64,000 bases of DNA from the NCBI RefSeq assembly GCF_006539725.1, contig NZ_BJNO01000012.1:1-64000 (forward strand), in the 5' to 3' direction. The stretch is from Klebsiella terrigena. GTDB lineage: Bacteria > Pseudomonadota > Gammaproteobacteria > Enterobacterales > Enterobacteriaceae. Of the stretch, positions 11,565 to 22,839 are shown in pieces. The notes below the pieces were generated by a model. That model searched no databases. It saw only the letters and a list, made by a program, of their open reading frames with translations, and was not told the origin of the DNA. The position numbers and the translations under genes were made by a program. Each line of letters begins with the position of its first letter. Within the stretch, counting starts at the first letter, position 1.

Positions 11565-12896
11565 ATGTTCGCCGGAAAAACCGCCAATGATATCTTCGAT
11601 AACATCCGTCATCTGGTGCAGAGCGGAACGTTACAACCCGGCGACATGCTGCCTCCGGTTCGCGAGCTGGCTACCAGACTCGCCGTTAACCGCAATACCG
11701 TCGCCGCGGCCTATAAGCGCCTGGTGACCTCTGGCCTGGCCGTAAGCCAGGGGCGCAACGGTACGGCAATCAGAGCCCCCGGCGCGCCAATGGTGCTCGA
11801 AGGCAGCGCCCAGGGCTCTGCGCTGAACGATATTTCCGGCGGCAACCCCGACCCACAGCGTCTTCCCGACCTCACCCGCTACCTCCCGGGCCTCAGCCCG
11901 GCTCCGCGCCTGTACGGCAGCGCCGCCGTCGACCCGAAGCTGGCCCGCTGGGCGCACGACTGGGTGCAAAAAGACGTGAGCGCTGAGAGCGAAATCAATC
12001 TCACCAGCGGCGCGATTGACGCCCTGGAGCGGCTCCTGTGCGCGCTGCTGCTGTCCGGCGATCGGGTGGTGGTGGAAGACCCCTGCTTTCTCAGCAGCAT
12101 CAACATGCTGCGCTATGCCGGTTTTAACGCCTGTCCGGTGCCGGTCGATAGCGAAGGCATGCAGCCTGCCGCGCTGGAGGAGGCGTTACGCCAGGGCGCC
12201 CGGGCGGTAATTATCACCCCGCGCGCGCACAATCCCACCGGCTGCAGCCTGAGCGAGGCGCGGGCCGCGGCGATCCGCGAAATTTTGGCCCGCTACCCGC
12301 AGGTGCTGGTCATTCTCGACGACCATTTTGCGCTGCTCTCATCCACGCCGTGGCACTCTCCTCTGCCCGAGGAGACCCGGCGCTGGGCGCTGATCCGCTC
12401 GATGTCAAAGGCCCTGGGACCCGACTTGCGGCTGGCGGTTGTCGCCAGCGATCCCACCACCTCAGAGGCGCTGAGGCTGCGCCTCAACTCCGGTAGCCAG
12501 TGGGTCAGCCATCTGCTGCAGGATTTGGCGCTGGCCTGTCTGAATGATAGCGTCTTTACCGCCTCCCTGGCGCAAACTCGCCTCGCCTACCGCCAGCGTA
12601 ATGAAAGGCTGGCCAGCGCCCTTACCCGCCGCGGTATCGATAACCCTGGCCCCGGCGATGGCCTGAACTTTTGGCTTCCGCTGTCGGCGCCGAGCCAGCC
12701 GCTTGCGCTGCGCCTGGCCCGCGCCGGTTGGCTGGTGCGCGAAGGCGAGCCCTTTGGCATTCGCGCGCCGTCGTATGGATTGCGGCTCTCGCTCGCCGCC
12801 CTCACTTCTGATGAGATTGACCGGCTGGCCGGGGATCTCCATCACGCACTCTTCCCACACAAACCGGAGTCAATATCATGTCAAACCCGCAGCTAA
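11565..12896 (+). CDS. ptsJ: MocR-type PLP-dependent regulator PtsJ
   Basis: A 443-residue fusion of a GntR-type winged helix (residues 1-70; PVRELATRLAVNRNTVAAAYKRL read in two parts) with an aminotransferase class I/II-like domain. The PLP-anchoring lysine is in RSMSKALGPDLRL (about residue 284). Such MocR proteins sense PLP and regulate vitamin B6 genes; Salmonella PtsJ represses pdxK. Divergent orientation to pdxK supports the same job. The downstream NTF2-like gene starts 19 bp before its stop, so the two are cotranscribed. Confidence 0.88.
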   Translation: MFAGKTANDIFDNIRHLVQSGTLQPGDMLPPVRELATRLAVNRNTVAAAYKRLVTSGLAVSQGRNGTAIRAPGAPMVLEGSAQGSALNDISGGNPDPQRLPDLTRYLPGLSPAPRLYGSAAVDPKLARWAHDWVQKDVSAESEINLTSGAIDALERLLCALLLSGDRVVVEDPCFLSSINMLRYAGFNACPVPVDSEGMQPAALEEALRQGARAVIITPRAHNPTGCSLSEARAAAIREILARYPQVLVILDDHFALLSSTPWHSPLPEETRRWALIRSMSKALGPDLRLAVVASDPTTSEALRLRLNSGSQWVSHLLQDLALACLNDSVFTASLAQTRLAYRQRNERLASALTRRGIDNPGPGDGLNFWLPLSAPSQPLALRLARAGWLVREGEPFGIRAPSYGLRLSLAALTSDEIDRLAGDLHHALFPHKPESISCQTRS

Positions 12897-13279
12897 AAGC
12901 GGCCATCGAAGCCTGCGACCGGGCTATCTCGCAGGAAGACTACGCCACCTTAATGGCCTACTACGCGGAAGACGCCGTGCTGGTCGTTAAGCCGGGAATG
13001 GTGGTCAGGGGCAAAGAGAATATCCGCAAGGCTTTCGTCGCGATTGCCGACTATTTTCAGCATCGGCTGGTCGTCACCCAGGGAAAAATGGAGATTATTG
13101 AAGGCGCGGGAAATGCGCTGGTGATAATGGAAACGCGGCTGGATATCCCCACCGCGGAGGGCGGTTCAACGCAGGTCACGCGCCGCGCGACCTACGTTTT
13201 TCAGCTGCAGGACGATCGCTGGCTCTGCAGCGTTGATAACTCCTACGGCACCGATCTGCTGGACCAGCCGCCGGTTTAA
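12878..13279 (+). CDS. SnoaL/DUF4440 NTF2-like protein
   Basis: A 133-residue single-domain protein with an NTF2-like cone fold. The N-terminal pattern AIEACDRAISQEDYATLMAY is followed by YAEDAVLVVKPG and GKENIRKAF, typical of the SnoaL-like/DUF4440 group. The C-terminal beta strands include TRRATYVFQLQDDRWLCSVDN. No signal peptide. Members range from steroid isomerase-like enzymes to ligand-binding proteins, so function is unknown. Its GGAG ribosome site and ATG lie inside the end of ptsJ (19-bp overlap), implying translational coupling with the B6 regulator. Its stop overlaps the cysM stop by 4 bp. I do not recall this gene at the E. coli locus. Confidence 0.82.
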   Translation: MSNPQLKAAIEACDRAISQEDYATLMAYYAEDAVLVVKPGMVVRGKENIRKAFVAIADYFQHRLVVTQGKMEIIEGAGNALVIMETRLDIPTAEGGSTQVTRRATYVFQLQDDRWLCSVDNSYGTDLLDQPPV

Positions 13280-14187
13280 ATACCCGCGCCCTGGGCAAAG
13301 TGCTCTTCGCCAAACACGCCGGTAGAGAGATAGCGATCGCCGCGATCGCAGACGATCGCCACCACTACCGCCCCGGGATTTTCCCGGGCAATACGCAGCG
13401 CGCCGGCTACCGCACCGCCGGAGCTTACGCCGCAAAAAATGCCTTCCCGGGTAGCCAGCATGCGCATGGTGTTTTCCGCATCCTGCTGATGAATATCCAT
13501 CACCACGTCCACCAGCGAGGCGTTAAAAATGCCCGGCATATACTCTGCCGGCCAGCGGCGGATGCCCGGGATGCTGCTCCCCTCCTCCGGCTGCAGGCCG
13601 ACAATGCTCACCGGCTTATGCTGTTCGCGCAGGAAGCGTGAAACGCCGGTAATCGTACCGGTCGTCCCCATGCTGGAGACAAAATGGCTGATGCGCCCAT
13701 CGGTCTGCTGCCAAATTTCCGGCCCGGTGGTGGTGTAGTGCGCGTAGGGATTATCGGGATTATTGAACTGATCCAGCAGCGTACCTTCGCCACGCTGCGC
13801 CATCTCGGCGGCGAGGTCGCGCGCGCCTTCCATTCCCTGCTCTTTGGTGACCAAAATCAGCTCGGCGCCGTATGCCCGCATGGCGGCACGGCGCTCCTGG
13901 CTCATATTATCGGGCATCAGCAGCTTCATCTGATAGCCTTTCAGCGCCGCAATCATCGCCAGCGCGATGCCGGTATTGCCGCTGGTCGCTTCAATCAGCA
14001 CGTCGCCGGGGGCGATTTCGCCACGTTTTTCCGCCTCAACGATCATCGAAAGCGCAGCGCGGTCCTTAACGGAACCCGCCGGGTTATTACCTTCCAGTTT
14101 GACCCAGATTTCGCTGCCGTTGTCCGGCCCCAGGCGCTGCAACTTAACCAGAGGAGTATTGCCGATGGTTTGTTCTAATGTATTCAC
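13276..14187 (-). CDS. cysM: Cysteine synthase B (O-acetylserine sulfhydrylase B)
   Basis: A 303-residue PLP enzyme making cysteine from O-acetylserine with sulfide, or S-sulfocysteine with thiosulfate. The PLP lysine is Lys41 in NNPAGSVKDRAA, the substrate loop is EATSGNTG and the phosphate loop is SSMGTTGT. The start codon is GTG at 14187, as I recall for E. coli. It lies 3' of cysPTWA in the same direction, separated by a hairpin with a T-run ending only about 14 nt before the GTG. Confidence 0.97.
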   Translation of the reverse strand: MNTLEQTIGNTPLVKLQRLGPDNGSEIWVKLEGNNPAGSVKDRAALSMIVEAEKRGEIAPGDVLIEATSGNTGIALAMIAALKGYQMKLLMPDNMSQERRAAMRAYGAELILVTKEQGMEGARDLAAEMAQRGEGTLLDQFNNPDNPYAHYTTTGPEIWQQTDGRISHFVSSMGTTGTITGVSRFLREQHKPVSIVGLQPEEGSSIPGIRRWPAEYMPGIFNASLVDVVMDIHQQDAENTMRMLATREGIFCGVSSGGAVAGALRIARENPGAVVVAIVCDRGDRYLSTGVFGEEHFAQGAGI

Positions 14188-14200
14188 GGTTTTTACCCAA

Positions 14201-14232
14201 TAAAAAGGCCGGGGTCTGAGTTTACCCGGCCT
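14201..14232 (-). terminator. Terminator-like hairpin between cysA and cysM
   Basis: On the minus strand AGGCCGGGT/ACCCCGGCCT (one bulge) is followed by TTTTTATT. Termination here would uncouple cysM from cysPTWA, yet the T-run ends only about 14 nt from the cysM GTG, so it may act as an attenuator or an mRNA processing site. Confidence 0.65.
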
Positions 14233-14241
14233 GCAAACGTC

Positions 14242-14263
14242 CCCGGATGGCGTTGCATCCGGG
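14242..14263. repeat. REP-like palindrome
   Basis: CCCGGATG-GCGTTG-CATCCGGG is an 8-bp perfect inverted repeat in the cysA-cysM gap, with the sequence style of enterobacterial REP units (CCGGATGGCG...CATCCGG). Such elements stabilise upstream mRNA. Confidence 0.7.
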
Positions 14264-14314
14264 CTACCTCATCCCTGCCGTCGCCTGAACGACGATAAAC
14301 TGAGGGTTAAGCTA

Positions 14315-15409
14315 TCAGGCAGATTCTGCCAGAGCAAGCTCCTCGCGCGGCTCGATGCGCTCTTTGCCGTTATACAGGCGCGCGTTTTGCAAGCCGACAA
14401 ACAGGCGTTCGCCGCGATACGGCGCGTCGTTGCCGGGCAGGACCACGGTCAGCGGCTCGTCATACCACCCGAGCGGCTGCACGACTAATTGGGTGTAGTG
14501 GCCTTTCGGGCTGGCTTCCAGCACCTGTACCGGCAGCGGTGAATCAAGGCTGGTACGGCGGCTGATATCGACCTCCCACGGACGCAGGAACAGATCGACC
14601 GGCCCCTGATACGCCGGGGTATAGCCCAACGGCCAGCGGTGTGCGCCAACGTGGAACTGGCCGCCGCGGATGGTCCCCTTCAGGCGGTTAACTTCGCCCA
14701 TAAACTCCAGCACGAAGCGGGTAGAAGGCTCGCGCCAGACCCGTTCCGGGGCGTCGGCCTGCTCGATGCTGCCCTGGCTCATGACCACCACGCGATCGGC
14801 GACTTCCATCGCCTCTTCCTGATCGTGGGTCACAAACACGCTGGTAAACTTGAGCTCCTCATGCAGCTGACGCAGCCAGCGGCGGAGCTCTTTACGCACC
14901 TGGGCATCCAGCGCGCCGAAGGGCTCATCAAGCAGCAGAATCTGTGGTTCAACGGCCAGCGCGCGCGCAAGGGCCACGCGCTGTTTCTGACCGCCGGAGA
15001 GCTGCGCCGGATAGCGATCGGCAAGATGCGCCAGCTGCACCATTTCCAGCAGCTTCGTCACCTTGGCCTTGATCCCGGCGGCGTTCGGCCGTTCGCGGCG
15101 CGGCAGCACCGTCAGGCCAAAGGCGATATTGTCGAATACCGTCATATGGCGGAACAGCGCGTAGTGCTGGAACACAAAGCCCACTTTACGATCGCGGGCG
15201 TGCACGCGGCTCACGTCGGTGCCGTGAAAGCGAATATGGCCGCTGGACTGATTCTCCAGGCCGGCAATAATGCGCAGCAGCGTCGTTTTCCCGGAGCCTG
15301 AAGGCCCCAGCAGCGCCACCATCTGTCCGGAAGGGATATCCAGCGAGATATCATTCAGCACCTGGGTGCGACCAAAAGATTTCTTAATATTGGCAATCTC
15401 AATGCTCAT
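14315..15409 (-). CDS. cysA: Sulfate/thiosulfate ABC transporter ATPase CysA
   Basis: A 364-residue ATPase that powers sulfate/thiosulfate import through CysTW. Walker [10 protein letters not shown] (about residues 35-43), signature [15 protein letters not shown], Walker [14 protein letters not shown]-loop [10 protein letters not shown], and a C-terminal TOBE-like regulatory region. The ORF opens 18 codons earlier, but [12 protein letters not shown] at 15409 is the family start. It overlaps the end of cysW by 11 bp, so translation is coupled. Last gene of cysPTWA. Confidence 0.97.
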   Translation of the reverse strand: MSIEIANIKKSFGRTQVLNDISLDIPSGQMVALLGPSGSGKTTLLRIIAGLENQSSGHIRFHGTDVSRVHARDRKVGFVFQHYALFRHMTVFDNIAFGLTVLPRRERPNAAGIKAKVTKLLEMVQLAHLADRYPAQLSGGQKQRVALARALAVEPQILLLDEPFGALDAQVRKELRRWLRQLHEELKFTSVFVTHDQEEAMEVADRVVVMSQGSIEQADAPERVWREPSTRFVLEFMGEVNRLKGTIRGGQFHVGAHRWPLGYTPAYQGPVDLFLRPWEVDISRRTSLDSPLPVQVLEASPKGHYTQLVVQPLGWYDEPLTVVLPGNDAPYRGERLFVGLQNARLYNGKERIEPREELALAESA

Positions 15410-16274
15410 GATTTCCCTCCAGCTGCGCGCGTTTTTCCTGATTGGCCAAACGCCATTGCACAAAACTTTTCAAAAACAGGGTCAAAATAGCCATTAACGT
15501 CAGCAGGGCTGCGGCGGTAAATGAACCCACGGAATTGTAATCCTGCTCCAGCAGCTCAATTTGCAGCGGCAGCGATAACGTCTCGCCGCGAATTGACCCG
15601 GAGACCACCGACACCGCGCCGAACTCGCCGATGGCGCGCGCGTTGGTCAGCACCACGCCGTACAGCAGCGCCCAGCGAATATTGGGCAGCGTGACCCGAC
15701 GGAACATCTGCCAGCCCGATGCGCCGAGCAGAATCGCCGCCTCATCTTCGTTGCTGCCCTGGCTCATCATCACCGGCACCAGCTCGCGCACCACAAACGG
15801 ACAGGTCACGAAGATCGTTGCCAGCACCATGCCCGGCCAGGCAAACATAATCTGCAGGTTATGCTCATCCAGCCAGCCGCCAAGCGGGCCGTTAGAGCCG
15901 TAAAACAGCAGATAGACCAGCCCCGCCACTACCGGCGAAACGGCAAAAGGGATATCCAGCAGCGTCAGCAGAAGCTGGCGGCCGGGGAAGGTAAAGCGCG
16001 TCACCAGCCAGGCCAGCAGCGTACCGAATACCAGGTTCACCGGTACCGTAATCAGCGCAATCATCACCGTCAGCCAGATCGCGTGCAGCATATCCGGGTC
16101 GGCGAGGTTTTGCAGGACCGGCATCAGGCCTTTACTAAAGGCCTGAACGAAGATGTAAACCATCGGCACGATAAGAATGAAGGCGGAAACCAGCATCCCG
16201 GTACCAATCAGAAACCATTTCCCCCAGTTGATGCGGGGCGTGTCGTAACGCTTCAATTGAGTAACTTCCGCCAT
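15399..16274 (-). CDS. cysW: Sulfate/thiosulfate ABC transporter permease CysW
   Basis: A 291-residue inner-membrane permease with six predicted membrane segments. It pairs with CysT to form the channel for sulfate and thiosulfate. The EAA loop that contacts CysA is visible as [20 protein letters not shown] (about residues 177-196). Its start overlaps the cysT stop by one base (TAATG), and cysA starts within its last codons. It belongs to the CysB-regulated cysPTWA operon. Confidence 0.97.
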   Translation of the reverse strand: MAEVTQLKRYDTPRINWGKWFLIGTGMLVSAFILIVPMVYIFVQAFSKGLMPVLQNLADPDMLHAIWLTVMIALITVPVNLVFGTLLAWLVTRFTFPGRQLLLTLLDIPFAVSPVVAGLVYLLFYGSNGPLGGWLDEHNLQIMFAWPGMVLATIFVTCPFVVRELVPVMMSQGSNEDEAAILLGASGWQMFRRVTLPNIRWALLYGVVLTNARAIGEFGAVSVVSGSIRGETLSLPLQIELLEQDYNSVGSFTAAALLTLMAILTLFLKSFVQWRLANQEKRAQLEGNHEH

Positions 16275-17107
16275 TAGTGACCTACCACACGTCGACCAAA
16301 GCGACTTTGCAGGGTGTTGATGGAATACAGCAGCAGCAGCGAGGCGGCCAGGATCACCGAGGCGATTGCGCTCGCCGCCGGGTAGTCAAACTCCTGCAGA
16401 CGCACAAAAATCATCAGCGAGGTGACTTCCGTCTTCCACGCGATATTTCCGGCGATAAAGATAACCGCCCCGAACTCACCCAGGCTGCGGGTAAATGACA
16501 GGGCAACGCCGGCCAGCAGCGCCGGAGAGAGCTCCGGAAGCACGACTTTACGGAAGCTCTGCAGACGCGTGGCGCCCAGCGTTTCCGCGGCCTCTTCGTA
16601 TTCAGGGCCCAGCTCTTCCAGCACCGGCTGAACGGTACGCACCACGAACGGGATGCTGGTAAAAGCCATCGCCACCGCAATACCCAGCCAGGTATAGGTG
16701 ACCTTGATATCAAACTTCGCCAGCCACTCGCCGTAAAAGCCGTTGACCGAAAACAGCGACGCCAGGGTCAGGCCCGCTACCGCCGTCGGCAGCGCAAAGG
16801 GCAGATCGATCAGCGCATCGAGCAGCGTGCGGCCAGGAAAACGATAGCGCGTCAGAATCCACGCCATCAGCAGGCCAAACACGCCGTTAAAAATAGAGGC
16901 CACAAAGGCCGACAGCAGCGTCACCTTATACGCGGCAACCACCTGCGGGTTGGTAACAACATCCCAGTACTGTCCCCAGCTCATCTGCGCCAGCTGCATC
17001 ACCAGCGCGCTCAGAGGAAGCAGCAGAATTAAACAGACAAACAGCAGGCTGGTGCCGAGGCTCAGGGTAAAGCCCGGCAGCACGCGCTTAGAGGCAACAG
17101 CAAACAT
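16274..17107 (-). CDS. cysT: Sulfate/thiosulfate ABC transporter permease CysT
   Basis: A 277-residue inner-membrane permease, partner of CysW (also named cysU). Six membrane segments, starting with PGFTLSLGTSLLFVCLILLL. The EAA loop is EYEEAAETLGATRLQSFRKV (about residues 173-192), the docking site for CysA. One-base overlaps with cysP upstream and cysW downstream show a tightly coupled operon. Confidence 0.97.
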   Translation of the reverse strand: MFAVASKRVLPGFTLSLGTSLLFVCLILLLPLSALVMQLAQMSWGQYWDVVTNPQVVAAYKVTLLSAFVASIFNGVFGLLMAWILTRYRFPGRTLLDALIDLPFALPTAVAGLTLASLFSVNGFYGEWLAKFDIKVTYTWLGIAVAMAFTSIPFVVRTVQPVLEELGPEYEEAAETLGATRLQSFRKVVLPELSPALLAGVALSFTRSLGEFGAVIFIAGNIAWKTEVTSLMIFVRLQEFDYPAASAIASVILAASLLLLYSINTLQSRFGRRVVGH

Positions 17108-18123
17108 TACTTACGCCCCGCCGCCAACAGTTTGTCCAGCTCACCGCCGCTGGCAAAATGCGTTTTCATGGCCTGCGGCCAGGAGCCAAACTTGTCCTCA
17201 ACGCGGAACAGTTCGGTCTGCGGGAATTTATCCTTCAGCGTTTCCATCACCTGCGGGTTATTCACGCGGTAGTAGTAGTCGGTGATGATCGTCTGCGCCT
17301 GCGGGCTGTAGAGCCAGTTCAGGTAGGCTTTTGCCGCCTTCTCCGTACCGTTGGCCTTGACGTTTTTATCCACCCACGCCACCGGGAATTCGGCAAGAAC
17401 GTTGGTTTTCGGTACCACCACCTCAAACCCTTGCGCTTCATACTGTTTGCGGATGTTGTTCACTTCCGATTCGAAGCTAATCAGCACATCGCCCAGTCCG
17501 CGCTCCGCGAAGGTGGTGGTCGCGCCGCGGCCGCCGGTATCAAACACTTCGACATTTTTCAGGAACTGGGTCATGAACTGCTCGGTTTTGGCTTTATCGC
17601 CGCCGTCGGCTTTATCCGCTGCGCCCCATGCGGCTAAATAGGTGTAGCGCGCGTTGCCCGACGTTTTCGGGTTCGGGAAGATAAGCTTCACGTCGGAACG
17701 GACGAGATCGTTCCAGTCATGGATATTTTTCGGGTTCCCTTTGCGCACCAGGAAGCCCATCGTGGAGTAGAACGGCGAGCTGTTGTTCGGCAGGCGGCTC
17801 TGCCAGTCGGCCGGGATCAGGTTGCCTTTGTCATGCAGGACCTGCACGTCGGTCACCTGGTTATAGGTCACCACGTCGGCTTTTAAGCCCTGCAGGATCG
17901 CCAGCGCCTGCTTTGACGAGCCGGCGTGGGACTGCTTAATCGTCAGCTTATCGCCGGCGTTATCTTTCGCCCACTGCTGTTCAAACGGCGGGTTAAGGGC
18001 GGCAAACAGCTCGCGCGAAACATCGTAGGAACTGTTCAGCAATTCAGTCGCCTGAGCCTGCGCAACCAGCAGCACAGAAGCAGCCAGCGCCAGGTATCCT
18101 TTGTTCAGTGATTTAACGGCCAT
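17107..18123 (-). CDS. cysP: Periplasmic thiosulfate/sulfate-binding protein CysP
   Basis: A 338-residue periplasmic solute-binding protein that feeds CysTWA, with a preference for thiosulfate in E. coli. The signal peptide spans residues 1-25 ([18 protein letters not shown] then cleavage before TELLN). The mature domain begins [13 protein letters not shown], a family signature, with substrate-binding stretches [10 protein letters not shown] and [12 protein letters not shown]. It is the first gene of cysPTWA; the AT-rich 5' region is the likely CysB target. Confidence 0.97.
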   Translation of the reverse strand: MAVKSLNKGYLALAASVLLVAQAQATELLNSSYDVSRELFAALNPPFEQQWAKDNAGDKLTIKQSHAGSSKQALAILQGLKADVVTYNQVTDVQVLHDKGNLIPADWQSRLPNNSSPFYSTMGFLVRKGNPKNIHDWNDLVRSDVKLIFPNPKTSGNARYTYLAAWGAADKADGGDKAKTEQFMTQFLKNVEVFDTGGRGATTTFAERGLGDVLISFESEVNNIRKQYEAQGFEVVVPKTNVLAEFPVAWVDKNVKANGTEKAAKAYLNWLYSPQAQTIITDYYYRVNNPQVMETLKDKFPQTELFRVEDKFGSWPQAMKTHFASGGELDKLLAAGRK

Positions 18124-18240
18124 TGCGCACCCTTATAAGATTGATGACTTTCATATGGTCATAATATTTATAACGAGTACCAAAGGAGTAACGGTTTTAT
18201 ATACCGTTTGGCGATTTGGAAGTAGAAAAGAGAATAAGGG
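18124..18240 (-). promoter_or_regulatory. cysP promoter region
   Basis: This AT-rich segment upstream of cysP has a -10-like cluster around ATAAATATTATGAC on the minus strand. A perfect inverted repeat AACGGT-N7-ACCGTT sits at 18190-18208, about 70-85 bp before the start. CysB control is expected from the E. coli operon; the repeat itself is not a known CysB motif. Confidence 0.45.
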
Positions 18241-18293
18241 GTTTGAAAACCGCGGCCGGCGGCAGAGTTAGAGAGGGGCGAGTGCGGATAGCA

Positions 18294-18316
18294 GCCCTCC
18301 CCGCCGGGGAGAGGGC
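18294..18316 (-). repeat. GC-rich palindrome downstream of yfeX
   Basis: GCCCTCTCCCC-GGC-GGGGAGGGC (minus strand; one unpaired base) lies 17 bp past the yfeX stop. There is no T-run, so it is more likely a REP-like stabilising hairpin than an intrinsic terminator. Confidence 0.6.
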
Positions 18317-18332
18317 GATGGCGCAGGAAGAC

Positions 18333-19271
<939 letters not shown>

Positions 19272-19273
19272 TT

Positions 19274-19296
19274 AAACGCGTCTATTGTACGCGTTT
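19274..19296 (-). promoter_or_regulatory. yfeX promoter with overlapping palindrome
   Basis: AAACGCGT-CTATTGT-ACGCGTTT is a perfect 8-bp inverted repeat. On the minus strand a -10-like TACAAT (19289-19284) falls in its centre, about 55 bp before the yfeX ATG (AGGAGGAG ribosome site). This is an attractive repressor operator. On the plus strand the repeat is followed by T6 and could also end convergent transcripts. Confidence 0.45.
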
Positions 19297-19326
19297 TTTG
19301 CCGCCGTCGTGTCTCTCCAGATCAAA

Positions 19327-19902
19327 TTAGCGGTGCCAGGTGATTTTACCGATTTTCCAGTTTTTCAGCGTATCGTCTGAAGGCATCAGCTCTTCCGGGC
19401 CGCTCCAGTGGCCGGTGAAGGCGTAGCTGATATGCTGGCTGCCCTGCGCCTGACACTCGACCACCGCGCCGTTGTCGCTGCTGGCCTTCTGACAGTTGCC
19501 GAACGCTTTGCTGTACAGCTCGCTGAACGGAGTCCCTACCTGCACGCCGCTCTCGGTTTTGATTTCGCTGTCGCGCACGTCGATGCGGCTGATGGTGCCG
19601 TTCTCGCCGTTAATCGTCATCACCACCTTGTCATCCTTCAGCGCCTCAAAGTAGCGCACGATATTGCCGTTGGCGGTTTTCATGCCGCTGCGCAGGCGGT
19701 AGCCGCCGCCGAGCGCGTCGCTGATGGCCTGTTCATTTAGCGGCGTGGCGGCCGTCAGATTACCCACCCCCTGCTCGGTGACCTCCATGGAGGAACCAAA
19801 CCAGTTCCACGGCAGCGCCCCGGACCAGTTGACCGCGCTCATCGTCGAGCAGCCGGTTAACGCCAGCGGGAGCGCGCAAAGAAGTAAACGTAGCGATTTC
19901 AT
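19327..19902 (-). CDS. yfeY: Lipoprotein YfeY
   Basis: A 191-residue lipoprotein of unknown function (DUF1131 family). The signal sequence MKSLRLLLCALPLALTGC ends at lipobox Cys18; Ser at +2 predicts outer-membrane sorting. The mature part has a conserved SGALPWNWFGSSMEVTEQGVG segment. E. coli yfeY is a sigma-E regulon member; I see no clear sigma-E promoter in the 61-bp gap to yfeZ. It sits in the ypeA-yfeZ-yfeY-yfeX run. Confidence 0.92.
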   Translation of the reverse strand: MKSLRLLLCALPLALTGCSTMSAVNWSGALPWNWFGSSMEVTEQGVGNLTAATPLNEQAISDALGGGYRLRSGMKTANGNIVRYFEALKDDKVVMTINGENGTISRIDVRDSEIKTESGVQVGTPFSELYSKAFGNCQKASSDNGAVVECQAQGSQHISYAFTGHWSGPEELMPSDDTLKNWKIGKITWHR

Positions 19903-19963
19903 GAGATCGTCCTTTCCTGTTAATTTGACGCCTGTTGGAGTGCGAGATCGGCAAAAAGTGCCG

Positions 19964-20413
19964 TTAAACCTGCTCTTCCTGGAAACAGGCTCTCAGCCGA
20001 CGGCTGCGCAGCAGCCACCACAGCGCATAAATATCCGCCACCAGCAGGCCGATGGTCAGAGCCGAAGGCGACTCGCCGCCCAGCCATAGCAGCGGCTGCC
20101 AGATAAGCAGCAGCGTCTGAGAGAGCACCAGCAGCCAGCGTATCAGCGGCCAGAAGCGGGGAAAGCGCTGCCGCTGGCCGCTGACGATAAACGCCAGCAC
20201 CGCCGGTATTCCGGGCAGCAGCCCAAGCCAGAAGTTGTCATGATCGGGGTAGAACAGATTCAGCAGAACATCGCCCTGCTGCCGCGACGCCCCGGCCATA
20301 ATAAACAGCACCCAGGTTCGCGCCTGCAGCAGCAGGACGCACCAGAAGAGGAACGGCAGCCTTAGCCGGCCGTGCGCATCAAAATCGGCGGGGATGAACT
20401 CAGTATTCTTCAT
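19964..20413 (-). CDS. yfeZ: Inner-membrane protein YfeZ (DUF2919)
   Basis: A 149-residue membrane protein of the DUF2919 family with about four hydrophobic segments ([71 protein letters not shown]). Function unknown. The ORF can open at a TTG at 20419, but ATG at 20413 is better; it overlaps the end of ypeA by 14 bp, so the two are coupled. The ribosome site falls in the ypeA coding sequence. Confidence 0.85.
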   Translation of the reverse strand: MKNTEFIPADFDAHGRLRLPFLFWCVLLLQARTWVLFIMAGASRQQGDVLLNLFYPDHDNFWLGLLPGIPAVLAFIVSGQRQRFPRFWPLIRWLLVLSQTLLLIWQPLLWLGGESPSALTIGLLVADIYALWWLLRSRRLRACFQEEQV

Positions 20414-20825
20414 CTTCAATCAAACGCTTACCCAGGCTGAGCACGTCCGCATATTCGTAGCCAAGCCGTTCATACATGCCCTGCACGACCTCGTTGTCTT
20501 CGCGGATCATGATATTAATTTTTGGGCAGCCGCGGGCGGTGAGCTTTTTTTCCAGCCGGTTAAGCAGCGCGTTGGCGATTCCGCGTCCGCGATACTCCGG
20601 ATGAACGCCGAGATAGTAGGCCGAACCGCGATGACCGTCGTAGCCGCCCATCACCGTGCCAACGACCTCACCGTTAACCTCGGCAACCAGAAACAGGCTG
20701 ACATCGTGATTAACCTTACGCTCGATATCCATTTCCGGGTCATTCCACGGGCGCAGAAGCTCGCAGCGCTCCCAGAGAGTTATCACCTCTTCAAAATCCT
20801 GCTGGCGAAAAACGCGTATCTCCAT
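20400..20825 (-). CDS. ypeA: GNAT-family acetyltransferase YpeA
   Basis: A 141-residue GNAT N-acetyltransferase. The acetyl-CoA pyrophosphate loop is [14 protein letters not shown] (about residues 79-92), preceded by the beta-4 strand GSAYYLGV. The substrate is unproven. [14 protein letters not shown] at 20825 is the family start; an ATG four codons upstream is unlikely. It is divergent from amiA over a 211-bp gap in which I see AT-rich promoter-like sequence but no named site. Confidence 0.92.
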   Translation of the reverse strand: MEIRVFRQQDFEEVITLWERCELLRPWNDPEMDIERKVNHDVSLFLVAEVNGEVVGTVMGGYDGHRGSAYYLGVHPEYRGRGIANALLNRLEKKLTARGCPKINIMIREDNEVVQGMYERLGYEYADVLSLGKRLIEDEEY

Positions 20826-21036
20826 GGTATTCCCCATCTTTTAGGCATAAAAAAAGTGATTATGGCGTGATTATGCCCGATAGCCAATATCAGGCGAAAT
20901 TAACCTCAAAAAATGACATAATATGACCTTGTCACGTATTGAAATGAAAAGTAAAACAATTCTTATTACGAAAGGTCGTAACGGAAAACACGATACGATA
21001 TAACATTGGGTACCACTTGTTTGTAATTCAGGCCGA

Positions 21037-22808
<1,772 letters not shown>

Positions 22809-22811
22809 ACC

Positions 22812-22833
22812 CAGCCCCGGTCATCCGGGGCTG
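22812..22833. terminator. Bidirectional hairpin between hemF and maeB
   Basis: CAGCCCCGG-TCAT-CCGGGGCTG is a perfect 9-bp stem with a 4-nt loop lying between the converging stops. T-runs are short, so its efficiency is uncertain. Confidence 0.75.
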
Positions 22834-22839
22834 CGTTCA

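Noticed and set aside
20826-21036. CpxR site (GTAAA-N5-GTAAA) expected upstream of amiA
   Set aside because: One GTAAA at 20951 is present, but no second copy at the right spacing was found.
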